A stretch of 64,000 bases of DNA from Photobacterium atrarenae (GTDB lineage Bacteria > Pseudomonadota > Gammaproteobacteria > Enterobacterales > Vibrionaceae). The notes beneath the pieces are model-generated. The model made no database searches and had not been told where the DNA came from. It saw nothing but the letters and a program-made list of their open reading frames with translations. Every line of letters begins with the position of its first letter. The stretch's first letter is position 1. Below, one piece after another: positions 9,328 through 21,090 of the stretch. Location: the NCBI RefSeq assembly GCF_024380015.1, contig NZ_CP101508.1, positions 3,348,902 to 3,412,901 of the forward strand, in the 5' to 3' direction. Made by a program: the position numbers and the translations under genes.

Positions 9328-9358
9328 AAAAAAGGCCTCCATCTTTGGAGGCCTTTTT
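9328..9358. terminator. Bidirectional Rho-independent terminator
   Basis: GGCCTCC pairs with GGAGGCC around a short loop, with AAAAAA before and TTTTT after. The stem lies between the small plus-strand ORF and the convergent unknown gene at 9395. Confidence 0.85.
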
Positions 9359-9394
9359 ATTGGCAATTCATCACCAATGATGACTTGAAGGCAT

Positions 9395-9823
9395 CTAAGC
9401 CAGCTTCATCGAGCGCTTCGCCTTGTGTAGCGCCTTTTCATAACGCTTGACGGCTTTGGCCGCTTTCTTCAGCCGCTTGTTTTTTTTCTTCGCCAGCTTT
9501 TTGAGCTTTTTACGCTGTTTCTTGCCCAGTGATGCCGGCAGCGCTAGGCCGCTTTCTGCCCCATCCAGCGCGGGCTGCAACGCAACCACCGGCGCCGCCG
9601 CAGGGACTGACGCAACTGCTGCTGACGTGCTGAGCCCGGCTTTTGGCGCCGGCGTCGACGGCTTGGGCAACTGGATAGAGCTGGGCTTGCACAGGTAGCC
9701 TTTTTCACTAGCCGAGCGAGCACAGCTGCGACAGACAAACTTCGGCTCACTGACGATCCGGCTGATCTGCGCAAACTGATCACCAATTTCTGCCCGGCGG
9801 TATTTACATAACGACTTCGCCAT
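9395..9823 (-). CDS. Unknown protein with N-terminal cysteine cluster and Lys-rich C-terminus
   Basis: The 142-residue product starts at the ATG 9821-9823, preceded by AGGAAG at nine bases; a GTG six codons upstream is less likely. Residues 1-46 hold four cysteines (6, 31, 34, 45), with the pair VCRSC resembling a zinc ribbon. Residues 50-92 are a low-complexity Ala/Pro/Val linker. Residues 95-142 are very basic and helical (GKKQRKKLKKLAKKKNK...). The layout suggests a zinc-binding head with a nucleic acid- or ribosome-binding tail, but this is inference and I do not recognise the family. It is a single gene upstream of which rsmJ lies on the same strand. Confidence 0.75.
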   Translation of the reverse strand: MAKSLCKYRRAEIGDQFAQISRIVSEPKFVCRSCARSASEKGYLCKPSSIQLPKPSTPAPKAGLSTSAAVASVPAAAPVVALQPALDGAESGLALPASLGKKQRKKLKKLAKKKNKRLKKAAKAVKRYEKALHKAKRSMKLA

Positions 9824-9899
9824 TCCCGAAGACTTCCTCACTCAACCCTATTCAATACCATGCCCGGATTATCACCGCCGGAGCACCAGCGGCAAAGCA

Positions 9900-10670
9900 T
9901 TATTTCATGGCCGCGATCACATAGACATCAAAGCGATTTTTCTTGGTCTCAATCACCGTCGACGGCGCCTGACCCGCCAGGTATTCGGCATAGTCCGGCC
10001 GTTTCACCACCACCCGCTTGGCCGCCAGCGCCAGCGCCGGGGCCAGCAAGGCATCCGCGTCATCATCCGCCCCGACCAGGGTCTGAAACACCCGCATTTC
10101 TTTTTTCACCAACGCCGATTTTTTCTTATGCGGATACATAGGATCGAGATACACCACATCCGGCGCGGCAAAGTCCGGATCCTGCGCCAGCATGGCCAGG
10201 GCATCCTGGCTGGAGGCATGCGACAGGCTCAACCGCTCACAAACCCAGGACCCGATTTCCGGATCCTGCTGCGCCCGGTGCAACCCGTCTTCCAGCAATG
10301 CCGCCACCACCGGGTTGCGCTCAACCATATGCACCCGGCAGCCCAGCGAAGCCAGAACAAAGGCATCCCGCCCGAGCCCGGCGGTCCCATCGACCACTGT
10401 CGGGGTCACCCCGCCTTTCAGGCCGACCGCCTTGGCAATCGCCTGGCCCCGGCCGCCACCAAACTTGCGCCGGTGTGCCGCTGCGCCCCCGGCAAGATCA
10501 ACAAACACCGCCCCGAGCTTCGGCTCATCACGCTTGTGCAGCTCGAGCCGCTCTGCCGTGAGCACCAGCGCAAAGTTGCTGTCCGGATCATGGCGCAGCC
10601 CCCAGCGTTGGGCGAGGGCATCCAGCGCCGGCTGGCGATCAGGGGTTTCACAAATCAAAGCTAGTTGCAC
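9900..10670 (-). CDS. rsmJ: 16S rRNA (guanine1516-N2)-methyltransferase
   Basis: RsmJ methylates G1516 of 16S rRNA. The 256-residue protein starts at a GTG (10668-10670) behind a GGAG ribosome site. The SAM-binding loop [13 protein letters not shown] (about 92-104) and the catalytic region [12 protein letters not shown] are conserved, and the C-terminus [10 protein letters not shown] fits the family. It is transcribed in the same direction as the GGDEF-EAL gene upstream but is separated from it by 68 bases. Confidence 0.93.
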   Translation of the reverse strand: MQLALICETPDRQPALDALAQRWGLRHDPDSNFALVLTAERLELHKRDEPKLGAVFVDLAGGAAAHRRKFGGGRGQAIAKAVGLKGGVTPTVVDGTAGLGRDAFVLASLGCRVHMVERNPVVAALLEDGLHRAQQDPEIGSWVCERLSLSHASSQDALAMLAQDPDFAAPDVVYLDPMYPHKKKSALVKKEMRVFQTLVGADDDADALLAPALALAAKRVVVKRPDYAEYLAGQAPSTVIETKKNRFDVYVIAAMK

Positions 10671-10738
10671 AGCAATCTCCGGTGTTTGGTTAAAGCTTCT
10701 GGTGGCGCACTCAGCCCCGCGCTGAGGCCGGGGGCGGA

Positions 10739-13700
10739 TTATAGCACTGTCGCCGAGCGTTGGTGCAACTGGCTGACCAGCGACGCCAGCGGCTGCGGCT
10801 TGCCAAACAAATACCCCTGGGCATAATCAACCCCCAGGGTTTCAAGCCGACCCAGAATCGCCTCGTTTTCAACAAACTCCGCCACGGTCTGCTTACCCAT
10901 TTTCTTGGCCAGGCCATTAATCGCCTGCACCATAGCAAAGTCCATTTCATCTTCGAGGATGTCACGCACGAACATGCCGTCGATCTTGATGATATCGACC
11001 GGCATGCGCTTAAGATAGCCAAACGAGGACAACCCGGAGCCGAAGTCATCGAGCGATATCAGGCATCCCAACGCTTTGAGCTGGGTAAACAGGTTGATCG
11101 CCTCACTGAGATTCCCGATCGCCGCCGTCTCGGTGATCTCCAGGCAAATCTTGCCGGTCGGCAGACCGGAAGTGCGGATTTTCTCGAGCAGGAAATCAAC
11201 AAACTCTCGGTTGCCCATCGACTGCCCCGACAGGTTAATCGCGCAGCGTGCCAATGGCGCAACCGCCTCCGGATGGGCTACCAGCCAGTCCAGCGTGGCA
11301 TTGACCACGTAACGATCAATCAGGTGAGCGAGGTGATAACGCTCGGCGGCCGGCATAAACAGCCCGGGCGAAACCATCTCACCGTTGCTGTCTCGCAGCC
11401 GCACCAGAATTTCATAATGGTGGGCATCCTGATCCCCGCCCAGCGGCACAATCTGCTGCGCATGCAGCTCCAGCCGATCCTCAGCCAGCGCCTTGCGGAT
11501 CTGGGTCACGCACTCCATCTCCAGCTCACGGCGCTTGAGCTCCTCATCATCCGGCCGGTAAAGGTGCAGCCGGTTGCGCCCTTCATCCTTGGCAGCATAG
11601 CAGGCCGTATCCGCCTGGGCATGGACCTGCTGGGTCGAGCCGGCGGTGTCATCAATCAGGCGCAGGCCAATCGAGCAGCTGAAGCTAAAGCGGGTGTTTT
11701 GCCAGTAAAACTCCGCTTTATCTAGCAACTGTAGGATCTGCTCACCCAACGCCAGTGCTTCAGACTCGTCACAATGAAACAGGATAATCGCAAATTCATC
11801 CCCGCCCAGGCGTGACAGCACCGATTGCTCCGGCAAGATATCTTGCAGCAACAAGGCCACCTGCTTCAGCGCTTCATCCCCGGCAGCATGACCGGCGGTA
11901 TCGTTGATCACCCGGAACTGGTCAAGGTCGATATAGAACATGGCATGGCGGGTACCGTGATCCCGCGCTTGCTGCAACACCATTTCCAGCCGCTGCTCGA
12001 AGAAGTTCCGGTTATAGAGATCGGTGAGGTGATCGTGATTGGCGCGGTATTCCAACTCGGCTTCAAGCGCCCGGGTCGAAGAGATATCTTCCCCGACCAG
12101 CAGCAGCTGCAACTTGGACTGGGTCGGGCGAATGGTCTCGCGGATCCATACCGTTCTGCCATCAGCACAGCGATAACGCAGCTGACGGCGCCAGACCTGC
12201 TGCTGCTCACTGTCACAAGCACCGGCAATATACTGCTGTGGCAGGGGCACCGTATCATAATAAAAGTCGGTCACCTTGTGGCCGAGCAACTGGCGCTTGT
12301 CGTATCCGAGCAACTCCGCCGCAAACTGATTGACCGACTGGATCCGAGCCTGGTTATCAATCGCCAGCAAAATCACCGGCTGTTGCTCATAGAGCAACCG
12401 GTAACTGACCTCCCGCTCTCGCAGCTTCTCTTCCATCTGATGCCGGGAGGTGACATCCCGGGCTTCAAACAACAACTGCTCCTGATCACCGACGGAAGCC
12501 GGCATCCGCTTCATCGCCAGATCCAACACCCGGCGACCATCCTCCTGGCTCTGGATTTCCACTTCCATCCGGATCCGCTGATCAGCCCAGGCGGCCTGAA
12601 AACCCTGGCTCAGCCGGGCAGCGGTCTCCTGGTCCCAGCAGTGCCAACGCCAGATCGCACGGTCATATTTCATCGCCGCACGCCCCACCAAGCGCTGCAG
12701 CGCCTGATTCCCGGACAGCAGCTTACCGCCATTATCCAGAATCCCGATAAACTGGAAGCTCTGATCAAACACCCCCTCGAACAGGGCGCGACTCTGCTGC
12801 AGCTTGGACTCCCCCTTACGCAGCCGGCGGATAAACAGACCGAGAAACACGATAATCGCCGCCATCACCACCAACACCACGGTCATGATCCGCAGCTCTT
12901 TGTTGTAACGCTCATACCAGCTCAGGGGTTTATTCAATACCGTCACCCCTTCCGGTTCTATCAGTCCCCATTTCCTCAAGGCCTGGTGATTAAACGCTGC
13001 CTGGCCGGTATTTGAGACAAATAACGGGAACTCGATGGCCTTCCCCTGCACCACATCCAGGACCAACGCCCCGACCTGCTGCCCCTTCTGCACCCCGCCG
13101 CTGACCATTCCGCCAACCGCGCCATGGTCCAGCAACTGCCGTTGCGGCGAATAGACAGGGGCAGCCGACACCTCAACCAGGGTCTGAATAAAGGACACAC
13201 TATCCTGGTAACGACCTTCACTATCGCGATAGTAACTCAAGTAAAGCAACACCGAATGCTCGGGCAGCAGGGCCGCCTGGGCGAAAATATCATTGAAGGA
13301 GCCCTGATTCAGGCGATGGATGGTCAGTGTCGATGGGTGGGCTTCGATATAATCGGCAATGCCCTGCCACATCGCATTGCCGGTATAAGTGTTGTCTGCC
13401 AACACATAAATATGCTGCAGGTCCGGCTGGACCGACAATGCTAGGGCAATATTATCCGACGGATCGGTCATATCCAGCACCCCGGCCACCTTGCTCAGCC
13501 GGGCATGGCGTCCCGGCGAATAATCATTGATCCCGACCATGATGACCGGGGTGTCGCCCACCTCTTCCGCCAGCTCATTGACCAGCCACAGCGCATGATC
13601 ATCAGCAACCACAATGGCCTGGTAGGTCTCTTGGCGCAGCTTGGTGCGGTAGATATCCAGCAGCTCCTGGAGGTAGCTTTCCGACTGGTAGCGCTTACTG

Positions 13701-13876
13701 TCCATGTAACTCACCTGCAACGACAGGCCCTGCGGCCGGGTCACGGACTCGATCCCGTCTTGCAGGGCATCGGTCCAGGCCATCCCGCGATGGTAGGAGT
13801 GAATCACCAGCGTATCTTGTGCCTGGGCCAGCACCGGGGTCGCCAGCAGTATGATCAAGAGGGCAAGAAAACGCAT
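10739..13876 (-). CDS. Membrane sensor protein with PAS, GGDEF and EAL domains
   Basis: A 1045-residue cyclic-di-GMP enzyme. Residues 1-20 are a signal peptide; about 21-290 resemble the periplasmic ABC-type substrate-binding fold ([18 protein letters not shown]); a membrane helix spans about 329-349. Two PAS-like domains follow (about 360-475 and 485-600), then GGDEF (605-770; motif [11 protein letters not shown] at 689-699) and EAL (790-1035). The EAL signature reads YEILVRL, with the conserved Asn881, Glu913, Asp943-944 (SLDDFGSG), Lys964 and the final QGY all present. Both synthesis and hydrolysis sites look intact, so either activity is possible. The ligand is unknown. The gene is divergent from asnC. 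Confidence 0.92.
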   Translation of the reverse strand: MRFLALLIILLATPVLAQAQDTLVIHSYHRGMAWTDALQDGIESVTRPQGLSLQVSYMDSKRYQSESYLQELLDIYRTKLRQETYQAIVVADDHALWLVNELAEEVGDTPVIMVGINDYSPGRHARLSKVAGVLDMTDPSDNIALALSVQPDLQHIYVLADNTYTGNAMWQGIADYIEAHPSTLTIHRLNQGSFNDIFAQAALLPEHSVLLYLSYYRDSEGRYQDSVSFIQTLVEVSAAPVYSPQRQLLDHGAVGGMVSGGVQKGQQVGALVLDVVQGKAIEFPLFVSNTGQAAFNHQALRKWGLIEPEGVTVLNKPLSWYERYNKELRIMTVVLVVMAAIIVFLGLFIRRLRKGESKLQQSRALFEGVFDQSFQFIGILDNGGKLLSGNQALQRLVGRAAMKYDRAIWRWHCWDQETAARLSQGFQAAWADQRIRMEVEIQSQEDGRRVLDLAMKRMPASVGDQEQLLFEARDVTSRHQMEEKLREREVSYRLLYEQQPVILLAIDNQARIQSVNQFAAELLGYDKRQLLGHKVTDFYYDTVPLPQQYIAGACDSEQQQVWRRQLRYRCADGRTVWIRETIRPTQSKLQLLLVGEDISSTRALEAELEYRANHDHLTDLYNRNFFEQRLEMVLQQARDHGTRHAMFYIDLDQFRVINDTAGHAAGDEALKQVALLLQDILPEQSVLSRLGGDEFAIILFHCDESEALALGEQILQLLDKAEFYWQNTRFSFSCSIGLRLIDDTAGSTQQVHAQADTACYAAKDEGRNRLHLYRPDDEELKRRELEMECVTQIRKALAEDRLELHAQQIVPLGGDQDAHHYEILVRLRDSNGEMVSPGLFMPAAERYHLAHLIDRYVVNATLDWLVAHPEAVAPLARCAINLSGQSMGNREFVDFLLEKIRTSGLPTGKICLEITETAAIGNLSEAINLFTQLKALGCLISLDDFGSGLSSFGYLKRMPVDIIKIDGMFVRDILEDEMDFAMVQAINGLAKKMGKQTVAEFVENEAILGRLETLGVDYAQGYLFGKPQPLASLVSQLHQRSATVL

Positions 13877-13993
13877 AAACTATGGGGGGTCCTGTGTCTG
13901 AAGGTTCGCGCCGTGACGGATTTCATTCGCGACAAAATTCCGCTCAGTATAAGATATGACCGGTACTGGATAAACAAGGGACGCAGGAAAACC

Positions 13994-14455
13994 ATGACGC
14001 AGCCGCCACGAATTGATGACTTAGACCGCGATATTCTCGATGCGCTGATGCACGACGCCCGGATCCCCTATGCCGAGATGGCAAAACGTTTTCAGGTCAG
14101 CCCGGCGACCGTCCACGTCCGGGTCGAAAAAATGCGGGCCGCCAATATCATTACCGGCACTGAGGTTGTCATTAACCCCAAGCTGCTCGGCTACGACGTG
14201 TGCTGTTTTATCGGCATCAACCTCAATGCCGCCCGGGACTACCACTCAGCCCTGGCCAAGCTCAACGAACTCGATGAAGTGGTCGAGGCCTACTACACCA
14301 CCGGTGCATATAATATTTTCGTTAAACTGATGTGTAAGTCGATTGAGGAGTTGCAATATGTGCTGATCGACAAGCTCCAGGCGATTGACGAAGTGCAGTC
14401 GACCGAAACCCTGATCTCCTTGCAAAACCCAATCAACCGCAACGTCAAGCCTTAG
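13994..14455 (+). CDS. asnC: Lrp/AsnC-family regulator, AsnC orthologue
   Basis: The 153-residue protein starts at the ATG 13994, preceded by GCAGGAAAACC; an upstream in-frame start inside the divergent gene would give an implausible long extension. It has an N-terminal winged helix (LDRDILDALMHDARIPYAEM; VSPATVHVRVEKM) and a C-terminal RAM ligand domain (EAYYTTGAYNIFVKLMC). Length and these segments match E. coli AsnC closely, including the ending IDEVQSTETLISLQNPI. AsnC senses asparagine and activates asnA. No asnA is next to it; its neighbours are a divergent GGDEF-EAL gene and convergent hemB. Confidence 0.9.
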   Translation: MTQPPRIDDLDRDILDALMHDARIPYAEMAKRFQVSPATVHVRVEKMRAANIITGTEVVINPKLLGYDVCCFIGINLNAARDYHSALAKLNELDEVVEAYYTTGAYNIFVKLMCKSIEELQYVLIDKLQAIDEVQSTETLISLQNPINRNVKP

Positions 14456-14474
14456 GCCGCCGCGCAGCAGACAC

Positions 14475-14504
14475 AAAAAAGGGTTGATGCCGTAACATCA
14501 ACCC
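14475..14504 (-). terminator. Rho-independent terminator of hemB
   Basis: On the minus strand GGGTTGATG pairs with CATCAACCC around a six-base loop, followed by TTTTTT. It lies just after the hemB stop and also faces the end of asnC. Confidence 0.82.
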
Positions 14505-14526
14505 TGTGGTTCTGAGCCCGCCCGCC

Positions 14527-15702
<1,176 letters not shown>

Positions 15703-16482
15703 TCAAATGGCAAAAAATGCCTTGGTTGTCGCACAAGAATGTTTCATCACAGCTACCGCATCCTGACCACGACACTGAGCGATCACCCCGGCGATATGGG
15801 GCAGGAACTTTGGTTCATTGCGGCTGGATTTCGGCTTCGGCCGGTAGTCCCGCGGCAACAAGTACGGGCAGTCGGTTTCAATCATCAGCCGCTCATCGGG
15901 GATCAGCCCGACCAGTGCCCGCAGTTCGGTTCCGCGGCGTTCATCACACACCCATCCGGTGATCCCAATGTGCAGATCCAAATCCAGGCAGTCTCTGAGT
16001 TCAGCCTCGGTGCCGGTAAAACAATGCAGTACCGCAGCTGGCAGTTGGTCACGCCAGGGCTTGAGGATCGCTAAAAACCGCGAATGGGCATCGCGGCAAT
16101 GCATGAATACCGGCTTGTTCAGCTCAGCCGCAAGCGCCAGCTGGGCTTCAAATACCGCTTCCTGTTGCGGCCGCGGCGAGAAATCACGGTTAAAATCCAA
16201 TCCGCACTCCCCCACGGCGACCACCTCCGGCTCGCCCGCCAGCGCCCGGATATCCGGCAGTGCCAGGTCGGTCACGGTCTTGGCATCATGCGGATGCACC
16301 CCGGCGGTACTGTAACAATATCCCGGCCATTGCCGGGCCATCGTCAGCGCCTGCTGGCTCTCCGCCACGCTGGTCCCGGTCAGGATCAGCCCCTCGACGC
16401 CGGCCGCCCGGGCACGAGCCACCACGTCGTCGCGATCTTTATCAAACCGGCTGTTGGTCAGGTTTACCCCGATATCAATCAT
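15703..16482 (-). CDS. tatD: TatD-family metal-dependent hydrolase (DNase)
   Basis: The 259-residue protein begins [16 protein letters not shown], the TatD start, and carries the TIM-barrel metal ligands in [29 protein letters not shown] and [13 protein letters not shown]. TatD has magnesium-dependent 3'-5' exonuclease activity and is linked with DNA repair; it is not needed for Tat export despite its location. It follows tatC on the same strand, but a hairpin with a T run separates them. Confidence 0.93.
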   Translation of the reverse strand: MIDIGVNLTNSRFDKDRDDVVARARAAGVEGLILTGTSVAESQQALTMARQWPGYCYSTAGVHPHDAKTVTDLALPDIRALAGEPEVVAVGECGLDFNRDFSPRPQQEAVFEAQLALAAELNKPVFMHCRDAHSRFLAILKPWRDQLPAAVLHCFTGTEAELRDCLDLDLHIGITGWVCDERRGTELRALVGLIPDERLMIETDCPYLLPRDYRPKPKSSRNEPKFLPHIAGVIAQCRGQDAVAVMKHSCATTKAFFAI

Positions 16483-16524
16483 GCTGTGTTATCCGTTGCT
16501 CACTCAATAGTGCTCATTTTGCCA

Positions 16525-16549
16525 TAAAAAAACCGGCCGGAGCCGGTTC
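16525..16549 (-). terminator. Terminator-like hairpin between tatC and tatD
   Basis: On the minus strand AACCGGC and GCCGGTT pair around a short loop and are followed by TTTTTTT. It lies after the tatC stop and would separate the tatABC transcript from tatD, at least partly. Confidence 0.75.
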
Positions 16550-16567
16550 TTCAATCAAGTCGGTCGG

Positions 16568-17335
16568 TTAGTCACCATCACGCTCAGCGGTCTCGGTCTC
16601 ATCTTCCTCTGCTTCGGCCCGGACATAAAAGCGCGAGCAGAACAGACCGACCTCAAACAGCAGGCACATCGGGATCGCCAGCAGAGTCTGAGAAATGATA
16701 TCCGGCGGGGTCAGCATCATCCCAACCACAAAAGCCGCCACAATGATATACGGCCGCTTCTGGCGCAGACTCTGCGGATCCGTCGCACCGGTCCAGCACA
16801 GCAGAATAATGGCGACCGGGATCTCAAAAGCAATCCCGAAAGCCAGGAACAGGGCTAGGACAAAATCCAGGTAACTGGCAATGTCAGTCGCCACCTGCAC
16901 CCCTTCTGGCGCAATACTGGTAAAAAAGCCGAAAACCAACGGGAAGACGACGAAATAGGCAAACGCCACCCCGGCATAGAACAGCAGTGAGCTGGAGAAC
17001 AGCAACGGCATGATCAACCGACGCTCATGCTTGTACAGCCCCGGCGCGATAAAGGCCCACACCTGATAGAGGATCATCGGTACCGCAACAAAGACCGAGG
17101 CAACCAGCGTCAACTTGATGGGGGTAAAAAAGGGTGAGGCCACATCAGTGGCAATCATGCTGGTTCCTTCCGGCAATCGCTCCACCAGCGGTGCCGACAG
17201 GAAAGCATAAATATCATTGGCAAACCACACCAACCCCAGAAAAACCAGGAGGACACTCAGAATAGAGCGCAGCAGCCGATTACGCAGCTCGACCAAATGG
17301 CTGAATAACGGTTGCGTTTCTTCGACGGTAGACAT
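16568..17335 (-). CDS. tatC: Sec-independent protein translocase TatC
   Basis: TatC is the twin-arginine signal receptor and core of the Tat translocase in the inner membrane. The 255-residue protein has six membrane helices and the conserved N-terminal [12 protein letters not shown] and the segment [14 protein letters not shown]. The C-terminal tail is acidic and charged ([15 protein letters not shown]). It lies 11 bases after tatB in the tatABC operon. Confidence 0.96.
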   Translation of the reverse strand: MSTVEETQPLFSHLVELRNRLLRSILSVLLVFLGLVWFANDIYAFLSAPLVERLPEGTSMIATDVASPFFTPIKLTLVASVFVAVPMILYQVWAFIAPGLYKHERRLIMPLLFSSSLLFYAGVAFAYFVVFPLVFGFFTSIAPEGVQVATDIASYLDFVLALFLAFGIAFEIPVAIILLCWTGATDPQSLRQKRPYIIVAAFVVGMMLTPPDIISQTLLAIPMCLLFEVGLFCSRFYVRAEAEEDETETAERDGD

Positions 17336-17346
17336 AGCGATGTAAT

Positions 17347-17694
17347 TTATTCCTGCTTTTGAGAAGTTGGTGCTGAGGTACGCTCTTTGTTGTCAGCTTT
17401 ATCGGCATACGGACGCTGTACATCGGCAGCGGCCTGCTTGAGTTCGTTAACCGATTCCCGCAACTCCGGCGACAGATCTTTCATACCCATTTGCTCGGCT
17501 TTTTTCAGGTTCTCCTGCAGCTCCTGGATTTTCATCTCCTGAGACAGTTCATCCTTCACCGAGTTAGCCATGTTCCGAGCAGCGCCAACCCAGCGCGATA
17601 CCGTGCGGATCGCGACGGGCAGACGTTCCGGCCCCAGTACGACCAATCCCACCACGGAGATCAGTATTAACTCCCAGAACCCGATATCAAACAC
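17347..17694 (-). CDS. tatB: Sec-independent protein translocase TatB
   Basis: The 115-residue protein begins [20 protein letters not shown] and continues GPERLP, the TatB membrane helix and hinge. An amphipathic helix and a charged coiled-coil tail follow. TatB forms the receptor complex with TatC. The gene starts three bases after the tatA stop. Confidence 0.96.
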   Translation of the reverse strand: MFDIGFWELILISVVGLVVLGPERLPVAIRTVSRWVGAARNMANSVKDELSQEMKIQELQENLKKAEQMGMKDLSPELRESVNELKQAAADVQRPYADKADNKERTSAPTSQKQE

Positions 17695-17697
17695 GCG

Positions 17698-17943
17698 TTA
17701 AACCTGCTCTTTATCTTTCTGGCTCTTCTGAGCCTGTTCGCCCTGACCTTCGGCCAATTTCTTCTGCTCAAAATCCGCATCTGCGTCTTTCTTCGCCGCC
17801 GTGTCCTCGTCACCCATGGCTTTCTTAAAGCCTTTGACTGCCGATCCCAGATCGCCGCCCATTGAGCGCAACTTCTTGGTCCCGAACAGCAACACAATGA
17901 TCAGCGCAATGATGAGCAATTGCCAGATACTAATACCACCCAT
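17698..17943 (-). CDS. tatA: Sec-independent protein translocase TatA
   Basis: The 81-residue protein has the N-terminal helix [18 protein letters not shown], the hinge [12 protein letters not shown] and the amphipathic helix [13 protein letters not shown], then a polar Lys/Glu/Gln-rich tail. This is TatA, the pore-forming subunit. It is the first gene of tatABC and lies 66 bases after ubiB on the same strand. Confidence 0.96.
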   Translation of the reverse strand: MGGISIWQLLIIALIIVLLFGTKKLRSMGGDLGSAVKGFKKAMGDEDTAAKKDADADFEQKKLAEGQGEQAQKSQKDKEQV

Positions 17944-18009
17944 GCTTGTTTTACCTCAGCTAATTATGGTTGATCACAAAATGATATATATTAAAGCCTA
18001 CTTTAACCG

Positions 18010-19647
18010 CTATTTGCGGCAAGCACGCCATCCAAGTAACCAAAACGTGACCCCTGTTACGGCTGAAAGCGCCGGATAAGTTTCAATCTGATTACTGAAA
18101 AGTATGGCAGAACATACCACCAGGGTTGCACCAATGCCAAAATAGAATCTTGCCTGGCCCTGATGACGCCTGTTTTCCATAAAATTGTCGTACAGGGTAT
18201 CAATCCGCTGGTTCAGCGCATTGCCCTGGCGCAAACTATCGTAAAGTAATTCCGGTAATTCCGGTAATTTCTCCGCCCAGAACGGTGCCCGAGTCTTGAC
18301 CCCTTCAATCACCGCCTGCGGCCCGACCTGCCGCGACATCCAGTCTTCCAGAAACGGCTTGGCGGTATCCCACAGATCCAGCTGCGGATACAGCTGACGT
18401 CCCAGACCTTCGACGTAGAGCAGAGTTTTCTGCAGCAACACCAGCTGCGGCTGCACTTCCATATGGAAGCGGCGAGCGGTATTAAACAGGTTCAGCAATA
18501 CATGGCCGAACAAAATCTCCGCCAGCGGCTTTTCAAAAATCGGCTCGCACACCGTGCGGATCGCGAACTCAAAATCATCAATATTGGTGTCTTTCGGCAC
18601 CCAGCCCGAGTCCACATGCAGCTCCGCCACCTTGCGGTAATCGCGGTTAAAAAACGCCAGCAGGTTCTCGGCCAGGTAGCGCTTGTCTTCGCGGTTCAGC
18701 GTACCGACAATGCCGCAATCGAGTGCAATCCACTGCGGGTTATGCGGGTTTTCACGCGAGACAAAAATATTGCCCGGATGCATGTCGGCATGGAAAAAGC
18801 TGTCGCGGAACACCTGAGTGAAGAAAACCGTCACCGCATTTTCCGACAGCACTTTCAGATCCGTACCGTTGGCCACCAGGGCATCGATATCCGACACCTG
18901 GATACCATAAATTCGCTCCATCACCAGCAGCCGCTCGCTGCTGAGATCTGAGTACACTTCCGGCACATACAGCATCTCGCTGCCTTCAAAGTTGCGCCGT
19001 AGCTGGATCCCGTTGGCCGCTTCGCGCATCAGGTTCAGCTCATCGAGCAGGGTGCGCTCGTACTCGCGGATCACCTCGACCGGGCGCAGCCGACGCGCTT
19101 CGGGCCATGCCCGGGCGACAATCCGGGCCATCCGGTACATCAGCTTGATGTCGGCCTGGATCACCGGCAGGATGTCCGGGCGGATCACTTTCAGCACCAC
19201 CTCGCGGCCCTCTGACCTCAACGTCGCGGTATGCACCTGGGCAATTGAGGCCGAGGCCAGCGGGGTTTCATCAAAGTTATCGAACCAGGTTTCCAGCGGC
19301 CCGCCCAGCGACTGCTCCATCTGCTGCTTGGCCAGCTTGCCGTCAAACGGGGCCACCTGATCCTGCAGCATCGCGAGTTGATCAGCGATATGCGGCGGAA
19401 ACAGATCGCGCCGGGTCGACATCATCTGGCCGAACTTGATCCAGACTGGTCCCAGCTCCTGCAGGGCAAGACGCAGTCGCACCCCCAACGGCTGATCGGC
19501 GTATTCATTCTTCATCCAAAACAGGGATTTACGCATCATTTTCGGCAGCTTGACCCGCGGGTCGTCCGGCAGAAAATCATCCAGCCCGTAGCGCAGCTTG
19601 ACCGCGGTGATCTGATAAAGGCGCTTGAGTTCCGACGACGTCATCAT
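18010..19647 (-). CDS. ubiB: Ubiquinone biosynthesis regulatory kinase-like protein UbiB
   Basis: UbiB is a membrane-bound atypical kinase/ATPase (ADCK family) needed for ubiquinone synthesis. The 545 residues fit. The KxGQ motif is seen in [16 protein letters not shown], the catalytic loop in [11 protein letters not shown] and the metal site in ALDCGIVG. Two membrane helices lie at the C-terminus (about 500-540). Its start overlaps the ubiJ stop by four bases (ATGA). Confidence 0.96.
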   Translation of the reverse strand: MMTSSELKRLYQITAVKLRYGLDDFLPDDPRVKLPKMMRKSLFWMKNEYADQPLGVRLRLALQELGPVWIKFGQMMSTRRDLFPPHIADQLAMLQDQVAPFDGKLAKQQMEQSLGGPLETWFDNFDETPLASASIAQVHTATLRSEGREVVLKVIRPDILPVIQADIKLMYRMARIVARAWPEARRLRPVEVIREYERTLLDELNLMREAANGIQLRRNFEGSEMLYVPEVYSDLSSERLLVMERIYGIQVSDIDALVANGTDLKVLSENAVTVFFTQVFRDSFFHADMHPGNIFVSRENPHNPQWIALDCGIVGTLNREDKRYLAENLLAFFNRDYRKVAELHVDSGWVPKDTNIDDFEFAIRTVCEPIFEKPLAEILFGHVLLNLFNTARRFHMEVQPQLVLLQKTLLYVEGLGRQLYPQLDLWDTAKPFLEDWMSRQVGPQAVIEGVKTRAPFWAEKLPELPELLYDSLRQGNALNQRIDTLYDNFMENRRHQGQARFYFGIGATLVVCSAILFSNQIETYPALSAVTGVTFWLLGWRACRK

Positions 19648-20255
19648 ACGGCCGCTCGCTCTAAAATCTGATTGATGCGCGACTCCAGCCGGGCCACGTC
19701 GGTGCGCAGATCATCAACCTGATCGGCAAAATGGGCCACTTCCAGCGCCTGCGGTGCCAACCGCCACTCTTCCGTGATGACCTCGGCTAAATCCCGCTGA
19801 CGGCGCGCCGCGCTGCGACGAATGGTCTCGACGCCGTTTCTGAGCCCGCTGACCAAAGTGTGGGCCACAATATCACCGGTATATTGCGATAATATTTCGG
19901 CGATATCTGGCTTTAAGCCACTGAGCAGAGAGGAAAACTGCTGAGCCAACTGAATATCACCGTCAAGCGAGAGCTTGTCGGCCTTAATCAGCTGGGTCAG
20001 GTTGGCCTGCTGACGCAACTCCTGCAGGACACTGAGGTTCAGCGCCAGCCGGCAGTCGACCTCGCCTTCAAACGCGGCCAGCACATCAATCTGCTGACTG
20101 AAGATGAAAATCAGCTGCTTATTGAATTCATTCAGATGCACGCTGATCACTTTGCCGCGCAGCCGGGCCAACCGGCGCTGGCTTTCGGCATCTTCTTTGA
20201 GCAGCGCGTTGAGCGAGGTTTCAATCGCGCCGGTTACAAAAGCATCGATGGGCAT
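19644..20255 (-). CDS. ubiJ: Ubiquinone biosynthesis accessory factor UbiJ (SCP2 domain)
   Basis: The 203-residue protein starts at the ATG 20253-20255, behind GAGGATATT. The first 110 residues are an SCP2 sterol-carrier-like domain; the C-terminal part is a coiled coil ([24 protein letters not shown]). UbiJ binds lipid intermediates in the soluble Ubi metabolon with UbiK. The order ubiE-ubiJ-ubiB is conserved in gammaproteobacteria. An in-frame start 12 codons upstream lacks a ribosome site. Confidence 0.93.
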   Translation of the reverse strand: MPIDAFVTGAIETSLNALLKEDAESQRRLARLRGKVISVHLNEFNKQLIFIFSQQIDVLAAFEGEVDCRLALNLSVLQELRQQANLTQLIKADKLSLDGDIQLAQQFSSLLSGLKPDIAEILSQYTGDIVAHTLVSGLRNGVETIRRSAARRQRDLAEVITEEWRLAPQALEVAHFADQVDDLRTDVARLESRINQILERAAV

Positions 20256-20262
20256 AATATCC

Positions 20263-21018
20263 TCAGAATTTGTAGCCACGGTGCAGGGCAACGATCCCGC
20301 CAGTCAGGTTGTAGTAGCTGGTCTGCTCAAATCCGGCCTCGTCCATCATCCCTTTCAGGGTTTCCTGATCCGGGTGCATGCGGATCGATTCGGCCAGGTA
20401 GCGGTAACTCTCGCCATCATTGGCGATCAGCTCACCCATTTTCGGCAGCAGGTGGAACGAGTAGGCATCATAGACCTTCGACAACGGCGCAAGCACCGGC
20501 TTGGAGAATTCCAGTACCAGCAGGCGGCCGCCCGGCTTGAGCACCCGGAACATCGAGCGCAGAGCCTTGTCTTTTTCGGTCACGTTGCGCAGGCAGAAAC
20601 TGATGGTAATACAGTCAAAGTAGTCATCCGGGAACGGCAGCTCCTCGGCATTGGCCTGGACATAGCCGACGTTGCCGACAATGCCATTGTCCCGCAGCTT
20701 GCTGCGGCCGACCTTGAGCATCGAGTTATTGATATCGGCCAGGATCACCTGCCCTTCCTCGCCAACCATCCGCGAGAACTTGGCCGTCAGATCACCGGTA
20801 CCACCGCCCAGATCCAGGACACGATGACCACGACGCACACCACTACAGTCAATCGTAAACCGCTTCCATACCCGATGGATGCCCATCGACATCAGGTCAT
20901 TCATGATGTCGTACTTGGTCGCAACCGAGTGGAATACTTCTGCAACCAGCTCCGCCTTTTCATCCTTGGCCACGGTGCGATAGCCAAAATGGGTTGTATC
21001 TCGTGTAGTGTCCGTCAT
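20263..21018 (-). CDS. ubiE: Ubiquinone/menaquinone C-methyltransferase
   Basis: UbiE methylates demethylmenaquinone and the matching ubiquinone precursor with SAM. The 251-residue protein shows the SAM loop [15 protein letters not shown] and the motifs [13 protein letters not shown] and LVLEFSKP. It begins with the usual TTHFGYRTV. It is the first gene of ubiE-ubiJ-ubiB, seven bases before ubiJ. Confidence 0.97.
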   Translation of the reverse strand: MTDTTRDTTHFGYRTVAKDEKAELVAEVFHSVATKYDIMNDLMSMGIHRVWKRFTIDCSGVRRGHRVLDLGGGTGDLTAKFSRMVGEEGQVILADINNSMLKVGRSKLRDNGIVGNVGYVQANAEELPFPDDYFDCITISFCLRNVTEKDKALRSMFRVLKPGGRLLVLEFSKPVLAPLSKVYDAYSFHLLPKMGELIANDGESYRYLAESIRMHPDQETLKGMMDEAGFEQTSYYNLTGGIVALHRGYKF

Positions 21019-21090
21019 GCTATTTCCGTCATGCTAACTCTCTGTATTGATCGGCTTAGTGTACTTGATGGCTGCGATTTGCTCAAAGCA

